DNA of 64,000 nucleotides, from the NCBI GenBank assembly GCA_964615305.1, contig CAZTNA010000006.1, positions 62,001 through 126,000 on the forward strand. Reading direction: 5' to 3'. Under the pieces are notes generated by a model. That model was not told the DNA's origin. It did not search any database and worked only from the letters and a program-made list of their open reading frames with translations. Position 1 is the stretch's first letter. Each line of letters begins with the position of its first letter. The translations under genes and the position numbers were made by a program. Below, one piece after another: positions 43,836 to 54,132 of this stretch. This stretch comes from Bog-950 sp964615305. GTDB taxonomy: Bacteria; Bacteroidota; Bacteroidia; Chitinophagales; LD1.

Positions 43836-44237
43836 ATGAAGAATGCAATAAACTATTCTGTAATTATATTGGTTAGTCTGCTGTTGGTACAATGCAACCA
43901 AAAGCCAACCCCAATTGCCGGAATTTGGAAAATGACAGAGATGGATATTAACGGCACTGTAATGCAGGGAACTTCGCTAGGCAATTGGATGTGGGAGTTT
44001 AATGATGAGGGGGGGTATCTCTTTAACGTGTCTGGTGCTGTAGAAAAAGGGAGGTATGAACTTACCAATGCACAACTTGTGCTTGAATCGGTTACCGTTA
44101 AAGGCAGACCACCACAAACCTATGCTGTTACACTTTTAGACTCAACTAAACTTCACCTCAATGCTGTGGGTGGTGAGAACAAAACTTCGTTGAAGTTTGT
44201 AAAAATTTCTGGAGAAGAGGTGGGGGAAAGCGATTAA
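43836..44237 (+). CDS. Small lipoprotein, lipocalin-like (paralogue of the preceding gene)
   Basis: 133 residues, lipobox LVQC at about Cys20. IAGIWKMTEMDING opens the mature domain, like LNRTWRITDLKY of the upstream protein. GRYELTNAQLVLESVTVK and LLDSTKLHLNAVGG mirror its strand layout. The two genes are 3 bp apart and probably arose by duplication. Function unknown. Confidence 0.75.
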   Translation: MKNAINYSVIILVSLLLVQCNQKPTPIAGIWKMTEMDINGTVMQGTSLGNWMWEFNDEGGYLFNVSGAVEKGRYELTNAQLVLESVTVKGRPPQTYAVTLLDSTKLHLNAVGGENKTSLKFVKISGEEVGESD

Positions 44238-44357
44238 CCTGCCATAATATTTTCCTTTCAAAATTTTTTCTCCTCTTTGTTAGGAAATACATCTGCCGAC
44301 CGTAATTTTACGCGGTTCTGAATCTGATTTTTTCTTCTTTAAAATTTATTCAAGGCT

Positions 44358-46154
44358 ATGTATATAACCGGTACGGGAAGAGGCGATATTACTGCATTTG
44401 TAAAAGGAGTAGGTATGTTGGGTTATGGTATCTACTATAACACCATGGAAGAAGTAGAAACTCAGCTATCGGCTCGTGCTTTTGTGTTTGAAGATAAGTT
44501 GACAGCACGCAAGGTTTGCTTTGTTAACTGTGAGTTGGGGTTTATAACAGTTGCCATAAAAAAGGGTGTGTTGAAAGCGCTTGATCGTAAACACCCGGAA
44601 TTTAAGTATGATGAAGATAATCTGATGATTACTTCTCAGCATACACACAGCGGACCAAGCGGCTACTCTTACTACGGTTTGTATAATTTAAGCACTCCCG
44701 GCTTTGTGATGGAGATTTACAAAAAAATTGTAGATGGTATTGTAGAAGCTATTATTAATGCCGAGAAAGGCAAAGCAGACTCAAAACTAGAGTGGAATAC
44801 GGGAATTATGGACGCAGAAAAAGATGTAGCTTTTCAACGTTCGCTAAAAGCATATAACAGAAACCCGGAAGTAAACCCAAAAATTACTGACAAACAACGC
44901 CACTTGGCCCTTGACCACGAGATGACTTTACTACGCATACGTAGCGCCAGCGGAGTTGAGCGAGGAAGTATAAACTGGTACGGAGTGCATCCTACCAGTA
45001 TGCCTAACACTAACCACAAACTTTGCTTCGATAATAAAGGGTATGCCTCGGCATACCTCGAAAAGTATTTTGTAGATCAAGGCAACAGTGATTATATAAG
45101 TGTGTTTGCACAGGGTACATGTGGTGATGTAACACCTCGCGTAGTTTATCATCCTGTTTATCCGTATCAGCGGGGGCAGTGGGAAGGTAAGTTTCCGGAT
45201 GATTTGGAAAGCGCCAAGTACAATGGAAGAATACAATTTGAAAAAGCGAAAGAGATTGCTGAGAGTTCTAACTTTAAAGCAGTTAAAGGAGAAATAGATT
45301 ACGAGTTGATGTTTGTAAACTTTTCTGACATTACAGCCAACCCTAAGTTTGCGAACGGTCATACCAAAGCACAAACAGATTTTGCTTCATTAGGCGTTGC
45401 ATTTTTCGAAGGAACGCACATTGATGGCCCGGGTCTTCATCCGTTTTTTGGAAACATGATTCGTATTGCGGCACGGTTTATTCATCTGCTTGAAAGCATA
45501 AAAGCACGCATCAGTAACAAAGCTGATTACAAAAGCATGATTGAACGTAAGTACCGGGTGCAAGGAGTCAAGGACATAATGATAGAAAGTAATAAGCAAA
45601 GAGTTTTAGGTACCGGTAAGGTAGACAGAGTAATAGCTCCTGCATGGGCCGATCCGGCAATTGCATCTATTAAGTACTTCTATAGAAAAGTAGGGCACCA
45701 TAGACGCCCATGGACTCCAAAAATTCTTCCTATTCAGTTGTTTGTTATTGGTGATATAGCTTTGGCAGCATTCCCATTTGAAATTACCACAATTGCCGGT
45801 AAGAGACTTCGTAATTCATTAGAAGATACTTTGAGTGCACGTGGCGTACAACGTGTTATTCTTTGCCCTTATGCCAATGGTTACTCTGGTTATATTACTA
45901 CATATGAAGAGTATCAGGAACAGATGTATGAAGGAGGCCACACTGTTTTTGGCGAATGGAGTTTAGCGGCATTACAAACTAAGTTTGATGTGCTGGCGAA
46001 CGAGATGCTGAAGCCAAAATCAGAGAGAAAATTTGTGCATGACTCAATTCCCCCGGATTTTACTGAAGAAGAGTTAAACCAGTTTCCATATTATAAGCGC
46101 GCATGGTACATACGCCAAGAATTAATACGCGCAAGAAAAATGGAAAGAAGATAG
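44358..46154 (+). CDS. Neutral ceramidase-like amidohydrolase
   Basis: 598 residues. The N-terminal catalytic-type domain matches neutral/alkaline ceramidase: ITGTGRGDITAFVKGVGMLGYG, FVNCELGFI, ITSQHTHSGPSGYS (candidate zinc His95/His97) and INWYGVHPTSMPNTNH (His211). The nucleophile segment, GDVSPN in characterised enzymes, reads CGDVTPR here (Thr259 for Ser). No signal peptide is visible, whereas known bacterial ceramidases are exported. Bacteroidota make sphingolipids, so a ceramide-related substrate is reasonable but unproven. Confidence 0.8.
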   Translation: MYITGTGRGDITAFVKGVGMLGYGIYYNTMEEVETQLSARAFVFEDKLTARKVCFVNCELGFITVAIKKGVLKALDRKHPEFKYDEDNLMITSQHTHSGPSGYSYYGLYNLSTPGFVMEIYKKIVDGIVEAIINAEKGKADSKLEWNTGIMDAEKDVAFQRSLKAYNRNPEVNPKITDKQRHLALDHEMTLLRIRSASGVERGSINWYGVHPTSMPNTNHKLCFDNKGYASAYLEKYFVDQGNSDYISVFAQGTCGDVTPRVVYHPVYPYQRGQWEGKFPDDLESAKYNGRIQFEKAKEIAESSNFKAVKGEIDYELMFVNFSDITANPKFANGHTKAQTDFASLGVAFFEGTHIDGPGLHPFFGNMIRIAARFIHLLESIKARISNKADYKSMIERKYRVQGVKDIMIESNKQRVLGTGKVDRVIAPAWADPAIASIKYFYRKVGHHRRPWTPKILPIQLFVIGDIALAAFPFEITTIAGKRLRNSLEDTLSARGVQRVILCPYANGYSGYITTYEEYQEQMYEGGHTVFGEWSLAALQTKFDVLANEMLKPKSERKFVHDSIPPDFTEEELNQFPYYKRAWYIRQELIRARKMERR

Positions 46155-46168
46155 CAAGTGAGAGTTAT

Positions 46169-48148
46169 CTATTTTCTCACCCCCACCTCACCACTTGGCT
46201 CACTTTCACGTTGTTTGGAATCGGTAGCGGTTATGTAATAGAAATACAATTCACCTTTTGCTACTGTTTTGTCTAAATAATTACGAACCGAAACATTTGT
46301 GGTACCAATCTTTTTGGCTTCACTTCCGCGTTGATAGCGATGAATTTTGTAGCCGGAAATATTTTCATCAGAACTTGGGCTCCACTCTAACATTATACCT
46401 TCAGCTATTGATATGCCTCTAAGATCAGCCGGTGGAGAAACTGTGGATACAGGAATAGAAACTGTAGCCAGTTGAGCTAAACTGCTTTTACCACCAAACT
46501 CATCAACTGTTTCTACTTTGTAATCATAAGTTTTTCCTTCTTCAAACTTTATATCTTCAAAATGCGAGCCGCTGAAAACCGAATCGGTACTGAACAAATT
46601 TTTCCAGTTGTTGCTTCCTGTTTCCTGTTTAGATACTATGTAGCCACGCACCAAAGGGTCGTTTAGTTTTACATCCATCCAACTCAGATTCACTACATTA
46701 TCCTGATAATAGCATCGGAAAAATGCTGGTTGCGAAGGATTAGTCGGTATAGCGGGTTGCACTTGAACAACATTCGATTTTTCGCTCAATACACTGCTGC
46801 TGTTCATGCTTTGTATGTAATAGGAGTAAACGTTTCTTCCGCTAAGTGATTTAGAGTCGTCAACAAAAATTATAGTGGAACTGTCATGTGTTTCGTAATA
46901 GTCGTTAATCACTTCAAAGTTTTCACTTGCATTCAGTGCTCTGAAAATTTTAATGCCTGTTACAAACTTGTCAGGCACTATGAATTTTAACTGCACTCCG
47001 TTTTTCAAACCCTTTGCAGAGGCAATTTGCGGAGTAAGTGGTTTGGCGTAATCAAATGCCGATTCGAAAAACACTGAACTGCGCTTTACTTCTTTGCCGG
47101 TACGATCACGCGCCACCAGATAGTAGAAATACATTTTATCAGGCTGTACATTGGCATCGGTAAATGAAGTGTCGGTTCCTTTGGTACTTCCCGTTTCTGT
47201 GAAATTTTTCAACGCATCGGTACTGCGGTACACATGCACCGACTGTACAGCGCTGGGATTCATCATCAACCAGCTTAAACGGATACCTAAAATGTTTTTA
47301 TCACGGTTAGCATTCGTCTTTTTAAAATATACGCTACTGTAATCAATAGTAGAAATTACAGCAGGGTCGCTACCGTAAGATGTATTGCCATATTCATCTA
47401 AGCCCACCAAACTATACTGGTATTGTTTGCCTGCAACGGCAGCGGGATCGTTGAAAGCATAAAAGGTAGTGTCGCGCACTTTGTAAACTGAACGGTCGCC
47501 TTTTGTTTCTACGGGAGTTTTGTCCTGATATTTTATCAGTTTAAAATCATTAGCCGGGTTTTTACCAATGGAATAAAAACGGATATACAACCCCTGCTTC
47601 GAAAAATCAAACTCATACAAAGCGGCCTCATCAAACTTAGGGTGTAGGGGAAAGGTTGCAATGTTAGAAGTGTAACTCTCGTCTTTACCGCTGGCCTTTA
47701 CCTGAACCTGATACTGATAGTTTACATTCTGTTTTAATTCCTTATCGTAATAACATAAACCAAGAGCGATCCGTACTGCGGGGATTCTACCTATGTAACC
47801 AACGGAATCTAAGATACCTGTGCGCACAGCCGTTTTCCATGCTGCTTTCAAACTTTCTTCCGAAGGCATTTTAGTATCAGGAAAGTATTTTGCGTTGCTG
47901 TTTGCTGCAGAAAGAAATTCTGCTTCGGAAGCAAACGCTTTTACATCTGTAATAAACTGAAAACTTCCGCTCGCTTCTCTGCGTTCTACTTTTATACTCC
48001 GCACTTTATTGCCGTTCGGAATTTTTGTGCCGAGAAAAACCAGAATGCCTTTGGGCGCTGGTTCTGCCAACCCTTGGATGACGATTTGCGCTTCTACACA
48101 AAAAATGTTTGCGGCAATTAAAATCAAGAAAGAGAAAATCCTTTTCAT
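46169..48148 (-). CDS. Secreted protein with multiple fibronectin type III domains
   Basis: 659 residues. A signal peptide (1-20, ending VEAQ) is followed by about five to six FN3-like modules (repeating NYQYQVQVKAS, YQYSLVGLDEYGN, YFYYLVARDRTGK, NVYSYYIQSMNSS, YDYKVETVDEFGG and YFYYITATDSKQR, each ending a module). No T9SS sorting motif at the end. It starts 25 bp after the stop of the giant upstream gene, so they probably form an operon and act together on or near the cell surface. Confidence 0.8.
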   Translation of the reverse strand: MKRIFSFLILIAANIFCVEAQIVIQGLAEPAPKGILVFLGTKIPNGNKVRSIKVERREASGSFQFITDVKAFASEAEFLSAANSNAKYFPDTKMPSEESLKAAWKTAVRTGILDSVGYIGRIPAVRIALGLCYYDKELKQNVNYQYQVQVKASGKDESYTSNIATFPLHPKFDEAALYEFDFSKQGLYIRFYSIGKNPANDFKLIKYQDKTPVETKGDRSVYKVRDTTFYAFNDPAAVAGKQYQYSLVGLDEYGNTSYGSDPAVISTIDYSSVYFKKTNANRDKNILGIRLSWLMMNPSAVQSVHVYRSTDALKNFTETGSTKGTDTSFTDANVQPDKMYFYYLVARDRTGKEVKRSSVFFESAFDYAKPLTPQIASAKGLKNGVQLKFIVPDKFVTGIKIFRALNASENFEVINDYYETHDSSTIIFVDDSKSLSGRNVYSYYIQSMNSSSVLSEKSNVVQVQPAIPTNPSQPAFFRCYYQDNVVNLSWMDVKLNDPLVRGYIVSKQETGSNNWKNLFSTDSVFSGSHFEDIKFEEGKTYDYKVETVDEFGGKSSLAQLATVSIPVSTVSPPADLRGISIAEGIMLEWSPSSDENISGYKIHRYQRGSEAKKIGTTNVSVRNYLDKTVAKGELYFYYITATDSKQRESEPSGEVGVRK

Positions 48149-48173
48149 TGTAATCGTTTTTTTCTATCAAAAA

Positions 48174-51100
48174 TTAGTCGCATTGCTCAGCACATGATTT
48201 AAACTCTAGGTCGTGTAGTTTGGCTCCGTTTGCCTTGCTGTAAGAAACTTTAATAGCAACATCTTTGTGCCCACTGGGTACTGTTACACAAGGGCCACAC
48301 AAACCAAGCGCACCAAGACATTGCGATACATTCATTTCGAAACCCACCGAAGCGCAACCAGTTACACCATACGAACCATCACCCGGATTGTAAACACCTG
48401 AAATGCCTACCTGCGCATCAGCATCGGCACTAATAGTAGAGCAGGTGGCTTCGCACGAACCGCTGGCATACGCATGGCCTTTAGCCAACAAACTAATTCC
48501 ATATTGACTGCTTGCCCCGAATGAACGCCACACACGGGTGGTTAAGCCAAGGTCAACACCAAAATCAACACTGAGCAAAGTGGGGATTTCGAATGAAACA
48601 CCCGGCACTACCTGCTTGTGGATACCTGCCTGAAACATGAAGCCATTCACCTGACCGGTAAAGGCAGAAGGCAAACATTTTATATCGCCAACACCTGTTG
48701 CCAAATACTCAGGATACTTACTGTAGTTACCAAAAATGCCCATTACATCAGCAGCACCTACACCCGGAATTGTAATCTGACCATCTGCCTGAAAATACCA
48801 ACCCGCACCATCCACTACAGAAGTAATGCCACCTACTAGGCCTAAACTTCCCAGGTTCATATCAATATCGCAGTGACCTACCAACTGCGACTGAGGGAAC
48901 TTGTATGTCCAACTCATGTTGCCGAACGGTGTTGAAACATCGCTCATGGTTATACTCTGCCCATCTGCAGATATTTCGCCTTCTACAATAAACTTCATAC
49001 GCTGTGGCTTTCCGTTAACCAATACATCACTCACCCCGCTCATGCCCTTCACCTCACCATCAAACCAGAACGGAGTCCATTTGTTGGCTTCTATACGCAT
49101 TCCGCCAATTGCTTTATCAAACATTCTTTCACCTGATATTGGAATATTTTGTCCGGCATTTACCCAAACACTTACTGAATCGGCCGTATAGTATAGTGTT
49201 GTGTTAGTTTTGGGGAACACCCCCGGTTCTTCAGCCGTTCCGCTAACCTTAAACATACCATTCGTCAGAGAATGGTTTTTGGTAAATACATGACCCAATG
49301 CTGAAGGATGATTAAACACAACGGGCGCTACGTTTATTAAATTTAAATCGCTGAGAGTGCTACCATTTTTATCATATGAAAGAGTAGCAGCATAATTGTG
49401 TTTATCGGGAATGTTCAAATCAAACGTGCCGGTGATGTTGAAGTTCTCATCGGTCAGTAACATGCTGGTCATATCATCGGTGTGGTAAGGCAGAATATTG
49501 CGCAAAGTCAAATTGCTTTGCTTCATAAAAATATTTTTCTGCCCGTTGCTGAACAGATTTATACTGTGTAGATTTACTTTGTCGGTAGCAGCCATACCCG
49601 GCAGGTTAGTAATGTTTCCACAGGTATTGCCGGCAGAAGGTGCTACATAAACCTGCCAAACTTTTTTGTTTCCACTGAATATAATTTCACCAAAGCTCAT
49701 TAAGTTGCTGGTAATATTTACCGGATGAACTTTTGCAAGTTTCATGGCTGAAATATTTACCTGCGTAGCGTTGGTAATCAGTTTATCGTATTGCACTACA
49801 ATATTGCTGATAGGAAACTCTACACCCGTATTCAGTTTGCCGCTGTTCATCTTTAATCCGTTGGCATCTAATTTCCAGTCGGTGCTGTTTACTGTCCAGT
49901 ACTCGCCTAACTTAAAAGATATTGGCTGCGAGGTATTGATAACGGGCGTTACTCCTTTTTTCAGTTTTACAATTCCTAAATCGAGATTGAGGTTGGCAGG
50001 TGTAATGTTGGCAATGTTTGTTTCCAACTTAGTAGCTAACTGCACTTCACCAGTAGAAGTAAACTTCGAACCGGCTAAATCGGTTTTTGCTTTTTTATAG
50101 AAACCTGGTAATGAAAAAGCTAAGGCATTACCATCTACATTTGCCACACCGAAACCACTTGGCACATTGGCAGGATTTGTAACTGTTTTGTCAGCATTAA
50201 AAACCGGAATCTTCATTTTATCGCTGCCCGCAGGTAAAGTGAGGTAAACATCTTCGGTTAATCCAATCACTGTCTGATTAAACTCTGTAGCCGATAATTT
50301 CACTTTGCCTTTCAGCACACCATATTGCGAACCACCAACAGTTTTATCGAGGTAAATACCTAAGTTTTTATCTTCTACTTTCCCATCTATGCCGTAAGCA
50401 CTTAGCGGAAGTTCATTATTATTTGTTTTTACCGGAGTAATGCTTGGTTGAGATACAGGAATGTTTTGGGCGTTCTTTAAAGTGCCAGGTACAATATCTA
50501 CATTGCTAAACGAAAGAGCATTCCCTCCTTTAGCTTTAAACTGTGCATTATCGGGCAACTTCTCAAAATAGCCACTTACAGTAGCCGCTGAACTTCCTTT
50601 CGGATTTAACTCAGTTACTGCAATCGGGAAACCCATTAAACTGGTTATGTCCATATCGTTGTAAACAGACAGATGGAAATCATGATGCTTGCAGTTATCG
50701 CCACCACCACTGTTTCCTTGTTCAAAGAAATTTCCCTGAGTAGCAAGTGGCTTGTTTTGCTGTGGCATACCAAACCCTGCACCGCCCATTTGCAAATCAA
50801 TACTTCCTTTAGGATCGGTAACTATGGTGAAACTATCTCCTACAAATTGTGAAGCAGATTTAATGGCACGCATCATTACACCATAGCTGCGCAGCGGCAC
50901 ACGGTGCAAAGTGTACTTGCCGCTGGCATCTGTGGTAGTTTCGCCTTCACCATCTTTGTAAGTAATATCTACACCCCACCAACTATACGATTTCATGATA
51001 TCCACTTTTACTTTGGCTCCCTCTACCGGTGATGTATTGGTTTTGCCCGCATACACATATCCGGAAACACAGGTGCCCGGTTCGAGATAAATAGTTATGT

Positions 51101-54026
51101 CTTTAGGTTTCGAAGCATAGGGTATAGTGGCAGTAATTTCGTGAAGCACATACTCAGTGCCATCGGGCGGCACAACTTTTATTTTGTAGAACTGGTTGTT
51201 GTTTTCAGTGCCGCCTGCATTTTCGAAACTAATGATGGGTGTAATACCAAGCGGAGCAGATTTTATTATGGGGCACTCGCCTTCCACAAGTGCCTGATAA
51301 GGCCCGCTGCCCTGCTTCAACATGCATTTTTCTTTTACATCAGGCAGTATAACAGTAGCATCTTTTATCATGTTGTGAGTAACCGCGTCCAGTACTTTTA
51401 CCCTTACTCTCCGTTTAAGTGTGTAGAGTTTTATTACCCCGAGGTCAACTTCCTTTTGGTTAACTACTACACTGAGTGTATCGGTGATATATCCTTGTGA
51501 TTTGAAGACAAGCTTCTGCGTAATGCCCATTTTTTTAGCAGGGTAGTTTTTGAACCTGCCATCACCCGTTACATAATCAAAGCCAAAGTAATTCATAAGG
51601 GCTGCTGATTCCGATGAGTATGTGTAACCGCTCTTTAACTCATCAACAAAATAAAATTGCGATGAGACGGGCTTGCCAGTTTCACCATCTACTACTTGCC
51701 CTTTAATAGTTGCACCTCGTGTTACGCTCAGTTTTACAAATGCCTGTTCGCCTTCTAGTAATGGCGATTTTACTTTTTGATAGGTTATATCATCGTAACC
51801 AGGAGCATAACATTGTAATGACCGCGAAGGGCCAATTGCTTTTACAGTGCCGGTTTTAATTTGTATGGGTTGATTTAAAAACTCAAAACGTCCGTCTTTT
51901 CCAGCTATAGCAAGGCGAGTAGAAATACCGTTGCAGGGGCATGTATTATCAGCCATTTTCTTCTTGATAGATTCTTCTTTATTATCCAAACTACCCCAAA
52001 TGTTTTCATCATCATTTCCGATATACCACGACTTTAAGAACACCCATGCCGGAACACGTTTACCATCAAACTCATCTTCTACCCAACCACTTACGCGGGG
52101 CATGTTGGTTTCTACATTTACAGTTTGTTCATACTGGTCGCACATAAGAAATCCGCCCGGGCAGGAGTATGTACGCTCGACCGGACCCGATACCGGACTG
52201 TAATTGGTAAACCCACTAGCGTCTTTAGGCATATCAACATATATATAATAACGGAAGTTGGGGTTAATATGATTTACTACCCTGCTGAAAACGCAACTAC
52301 CGCTGGAGTTAGTTTCACCTTTTGCTATTATATCTAAACCATTGCAGGCAGCCGGTTGGTCTATTATCGCGTTGTCTGGTTTGCCATCTTCCTGCGGGTA
52401 ATACATCTTTTGCCAGTTGCTGTATATTTTTTTACGGCACAAATACACATTAGCACCGGCCACATAATCAGAAGTGTTACTCGTTTCGTCAAACAAATCA
52501 TTGATGTGCTTAACCTTAATCTTTAATTTAGTAGAGTTAACAGTAGTGGTTATGTCGCCAATATTTAACAACTCACCGTTGGCGGGAGTGTATATTCCGG
52601 TAAATCGAGGGGCATAGAATTCAGCATGAGGTTTTTCAATTACAATGTATGCATAACGATGCAATTCGCCTGTAGATTGAAATTCACCACTGCCACTTGT
52701 AAAGTTGTCGGAAACTTTTCCGAAAGGGAATGTGGCTAGAAAGTTAAATGAAAAATTTCCGTCTTCGTCAGTTGTAGTTACTGCTAATTCTTCACCATCA
52801 CCAACTTTTCCGGGTAAAGTATTCGTGTTGAAACTATAACTCTGAAGATTTTGTCCACTGCTGTTTTTCATTTGGTAGCCCACCAATAATCGCAATGTGG
52901 CTTTTTTCAAAGGGTACTTACTGCTCGATTCCGGATAAACGTATTTTGCATTGCCGTTTAGTGTGGTGGTTTGAATAAATGGTGGAATAAAAACATCACC
53001 TTGCCCTTCAGTTACCATAGGCACATATCCCCAGCCACCTGTGCCACCACCTACTGCTGCGCCTAATGGTGCGGAAGTATTAGTAACAACAGGCGCTGGA
53101 ATATCATTTACCACAGCAACTGCACCCGGATTAAGATTTATAACCGGAGAAACAGCATTGCTTTTATAAGTAAACGTGCAAGCATCGCTGTATCCTCCGT
53201 TTTTAAATTGAACAGAATTACTCGGATCTTCCGCTTTTACACGCCATACATATTTTTTGCCTGTTTCTAATTGCGGAAACGCAACGGTATAAGCCAGTGT
53301 AGTAGCTGCAGTAATAGTGGTGTTATACAAAACAGGAAACACATTGTTCTTTATAACATCATTCGGATTAAGGTTATTGGGCACTTCTTTTAAAGTGAAT
53401 TCATATTGTATGGCTCCCGGTGCTGTGGCAGGCGGACTCCAGGTAAACAACAGGAATTGTGGATTGGCTTCTGTTAAACTGGATCCGCAAACGGGTTGAA
53501 TAGCTACTGGCGGGTCGATGTAAAAGAGCGGAAACGTAGTACAGCCATCCATTGACTTTTGTGCGTAGGGAGAAGCATGGTCCAATGCGTGCACGCAAAT
53601 GGTGTAGTTGCCTTCAGGTAACGCTTGGTTTTGTATAAGCTGTGCCTTTGTAATACCTGTTACGGTTACATTGTTTACATCAAAATAATCGCGGGTTTCA
53701 TCTGAATTGAAGCTGATGTTTTTTATTGCGCCAATGCCCGTAGCATCTAAATGTATAGGTTGTGCCGGGTTGAAGCTCGAAGACGTAGTTAAACTTACCC
53801 CGTTATCGCCCGAAATCTTTACCCATAGTTTTAAGTCCTGAGGAACACCCGAAATATTTTGAAGTGATAGAAGCACTTTGTTAGGTTGATCAACATAAGT
53901 ACTTAGATATGGTGAGTAAGGTGGCACTATTTGTACTGTAACAATTACAGAATTTAATTGTGCCGATACATTGTTGGATACAAATGTAAACAACATCAGC
54001 AATAAGATAATGCTTAACTTTTTCAT
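48174..54026 (-). CDS. Giant secreted protein with carboxypeptidase-like modules, unknown function
   Basis: About 1950 residues from the ATG at 54026 (signal peptide ending NNVSAQ). N-terminal domains of Ig/FN3 type (VTVQIVPPYSPYLSTYVD; FTWSPPATAPGAIQYEFTLKE) are followed by several carboxypeptidase-regulatory-like modules (GNAKYVYPESSSKYPLKKATLRL; PVEGAKVKVDIMKSY; GATIKGQVVDGETGKPVSSQF). The C-terminal ~700 residues are beta-rich without recognised homology and end in a Cys-rich tail (SCEATCSTIS, CLGALGLCGPC, SCAEQCD). No T9SS CTD. It resembles large Bacteroidota proteins sometimes annotated as TANFOR-domain proteins, from memory only. Confidence 0.75.
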   Translation of the reverse strand: MKKLSIILLLMLFTFVSNNVSAQLNSVIVTVQIVPPYSPYLSTYVDQPNKVLLSLQNISGVPQDLKLWVKISGDNGVSLTTSSSFNPAQPIHLDATGIGAIKNISFNSDETRDYFDVNNVTVTGITKAQLIQNQALPEGNYTICVHALDHASPYAQKSMDGCTTFPLFYIDPPVAIQPVCGSSLTEANPQFLLFTWSPPATAPGAIQYEFTLKEVPNNLNPNDVIKNNVFPVLYNTTITAATTLAYTVAFPQLETGKKYVWRVKAEDPSNSVQFKNGGYSDACTFTYKSNAVSPVINLNPGAVAVVNDIPAPVVTNTSAPLGAAVGGGTGGWGYVPMVTEGQGDVFIPPFIQTTTLNGNAKYVYPESSSKYPLKKATLRLLVGYQMKNSSGQNLQSYSFNTNTLPGKVGDGEELAVTTTDEDGNFSFNFLATFPFGKVSDNFTSGSGEFQSTGELHRYAYIVIEKPHAEFYAPRFTGIYTPANGELLNIGDITTTVNSTKLKIKVKHINDLFDETSNTSDYVAGANVYLCRKKIYSNWQKMYYPQEDGKPDNAIIDQPAACNGLDIIAKGETNSSGSCVFSRVVNHINPNFRYYIYVDMPKDASGFTNYSPVSGPVERTYSCPGGFLMCDQYEQTVNVETNMPRVSGWVEDEFDGKRVPAWVFLKSWYIGNDDENIWGSLDNKEESIKKKMADNTCPCNGISTRLAIAGKDGRFEFLNQPIQIKTGTVKAIGPSRSLQCYAPGYDDITYQKVKSPLLEGEQAFVKLSVTRGATIKGQVVDGETGKPVSSQFYFVDELKSGYTYSSESAALMNYFGFDYVTGDGRFKNYPAKKMGITQKLVFKSQGYITDTLSVVVNQKEVDLGVIKLYTLKRRVRVKVLDAVTHNMIKDATVILPDVKEKCMLKQGSGPYQALVEGECPIIKSAPLGITPIISFENAGGTENNNQFYKIKVVPPDGTEYVLHEITATIPYASKPKDITIYLEPGTCVSGYVYAGKTNTSPVEGAKVKVDIMKSYSWWGVDITYKDGEGETTTDASGKYTLHRVPLRSYGVMMRAIKSASQFVGDSFTIVTDPKGSIDLQMGGAGFGMPQQNKPLATQGNFFEQGNSGGGDNCKHHDFHLSVYNDMDITSLMGFPIAVTELNPKGSSAATVSGYFEKLPDNAQFKAKGGNALSFSNVDIVPGTLKNAQNIPVSQPSITPVKTNNNELPLSAYGIDGKVEDKNLGIYLDKTVGGSQYGVLKGKVKLSATEFNQTVIGLTEDVYLTLPAGSDKMKIPVFNADKTVTNPANVPSGFGVANVDGNALAFSLPGFYKKAKTDLAGSKFTSTGEVQLATKLETNIANITPANLNLDLGIVKLKKGVTPVINTSQPISFKLGEYWTVNSTDWKLDANGLKMNSGKLNTGVEFPISNIVVQYDKLITNATQVNISAMKLAKVHPVNITSNLMSFGEIIFSGNKKVWQVYVAPSAGNTCGNITNLPGMAATDKVNLHSINLFSNGQKNIFMKQSNLTLRNILPYHTDDMTSMLLTDENFNITGTFDLNIPDKHNYAATLSYDKNGSTLSDLNLINVAPVVFNHPSALGHVFTKNHSLTNGMFKVSGTAEEPGVFPKTNTTLYYTADSVSVWVNAGQNIPISGERMFDKAIGGMRIEANKWTPFWFDGEVKGMSGVSDVLVNGKPQRMKFIVEGEISADGQSITMSDVSTPFGNMSWTYKFPQSQLVGHCDIDMNLGSLGLVGGITSVVDGAGWYFQADGQITIPGVGAADVMGIFGNYSKYPEYLATGVGDIKCLPSAFTGQVNGFMFQAGIHKQVVPGVSFEIPTLLSVDFGVDLGLTTRVWRSFGASSQYGISLLAKGHAYASGSCEATCSTISADADAQVGISGVYNPGDGSYGVTGCASVGFEMNVSQCLGALGLCGPCVTVPSGHKDVAIKVSYSKANGAKLHDLEFKSCAEQCD

Positions 54027-54132
54027 ATAATTAAGTTGAGTCAAATTAAACCCGATAGCAAGGTAAGAATTAGCTTAACAAGTCGAAAGTGATTTTGAAC
54101 AGTTGTTTATTTTCTAACCACTAAGCTTAGTA

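Noticed and set aside
48618..52337. Several plus-strand open frames inside the giant gene
   Set aside because: Antisense shadows of the 1950-residue protein.
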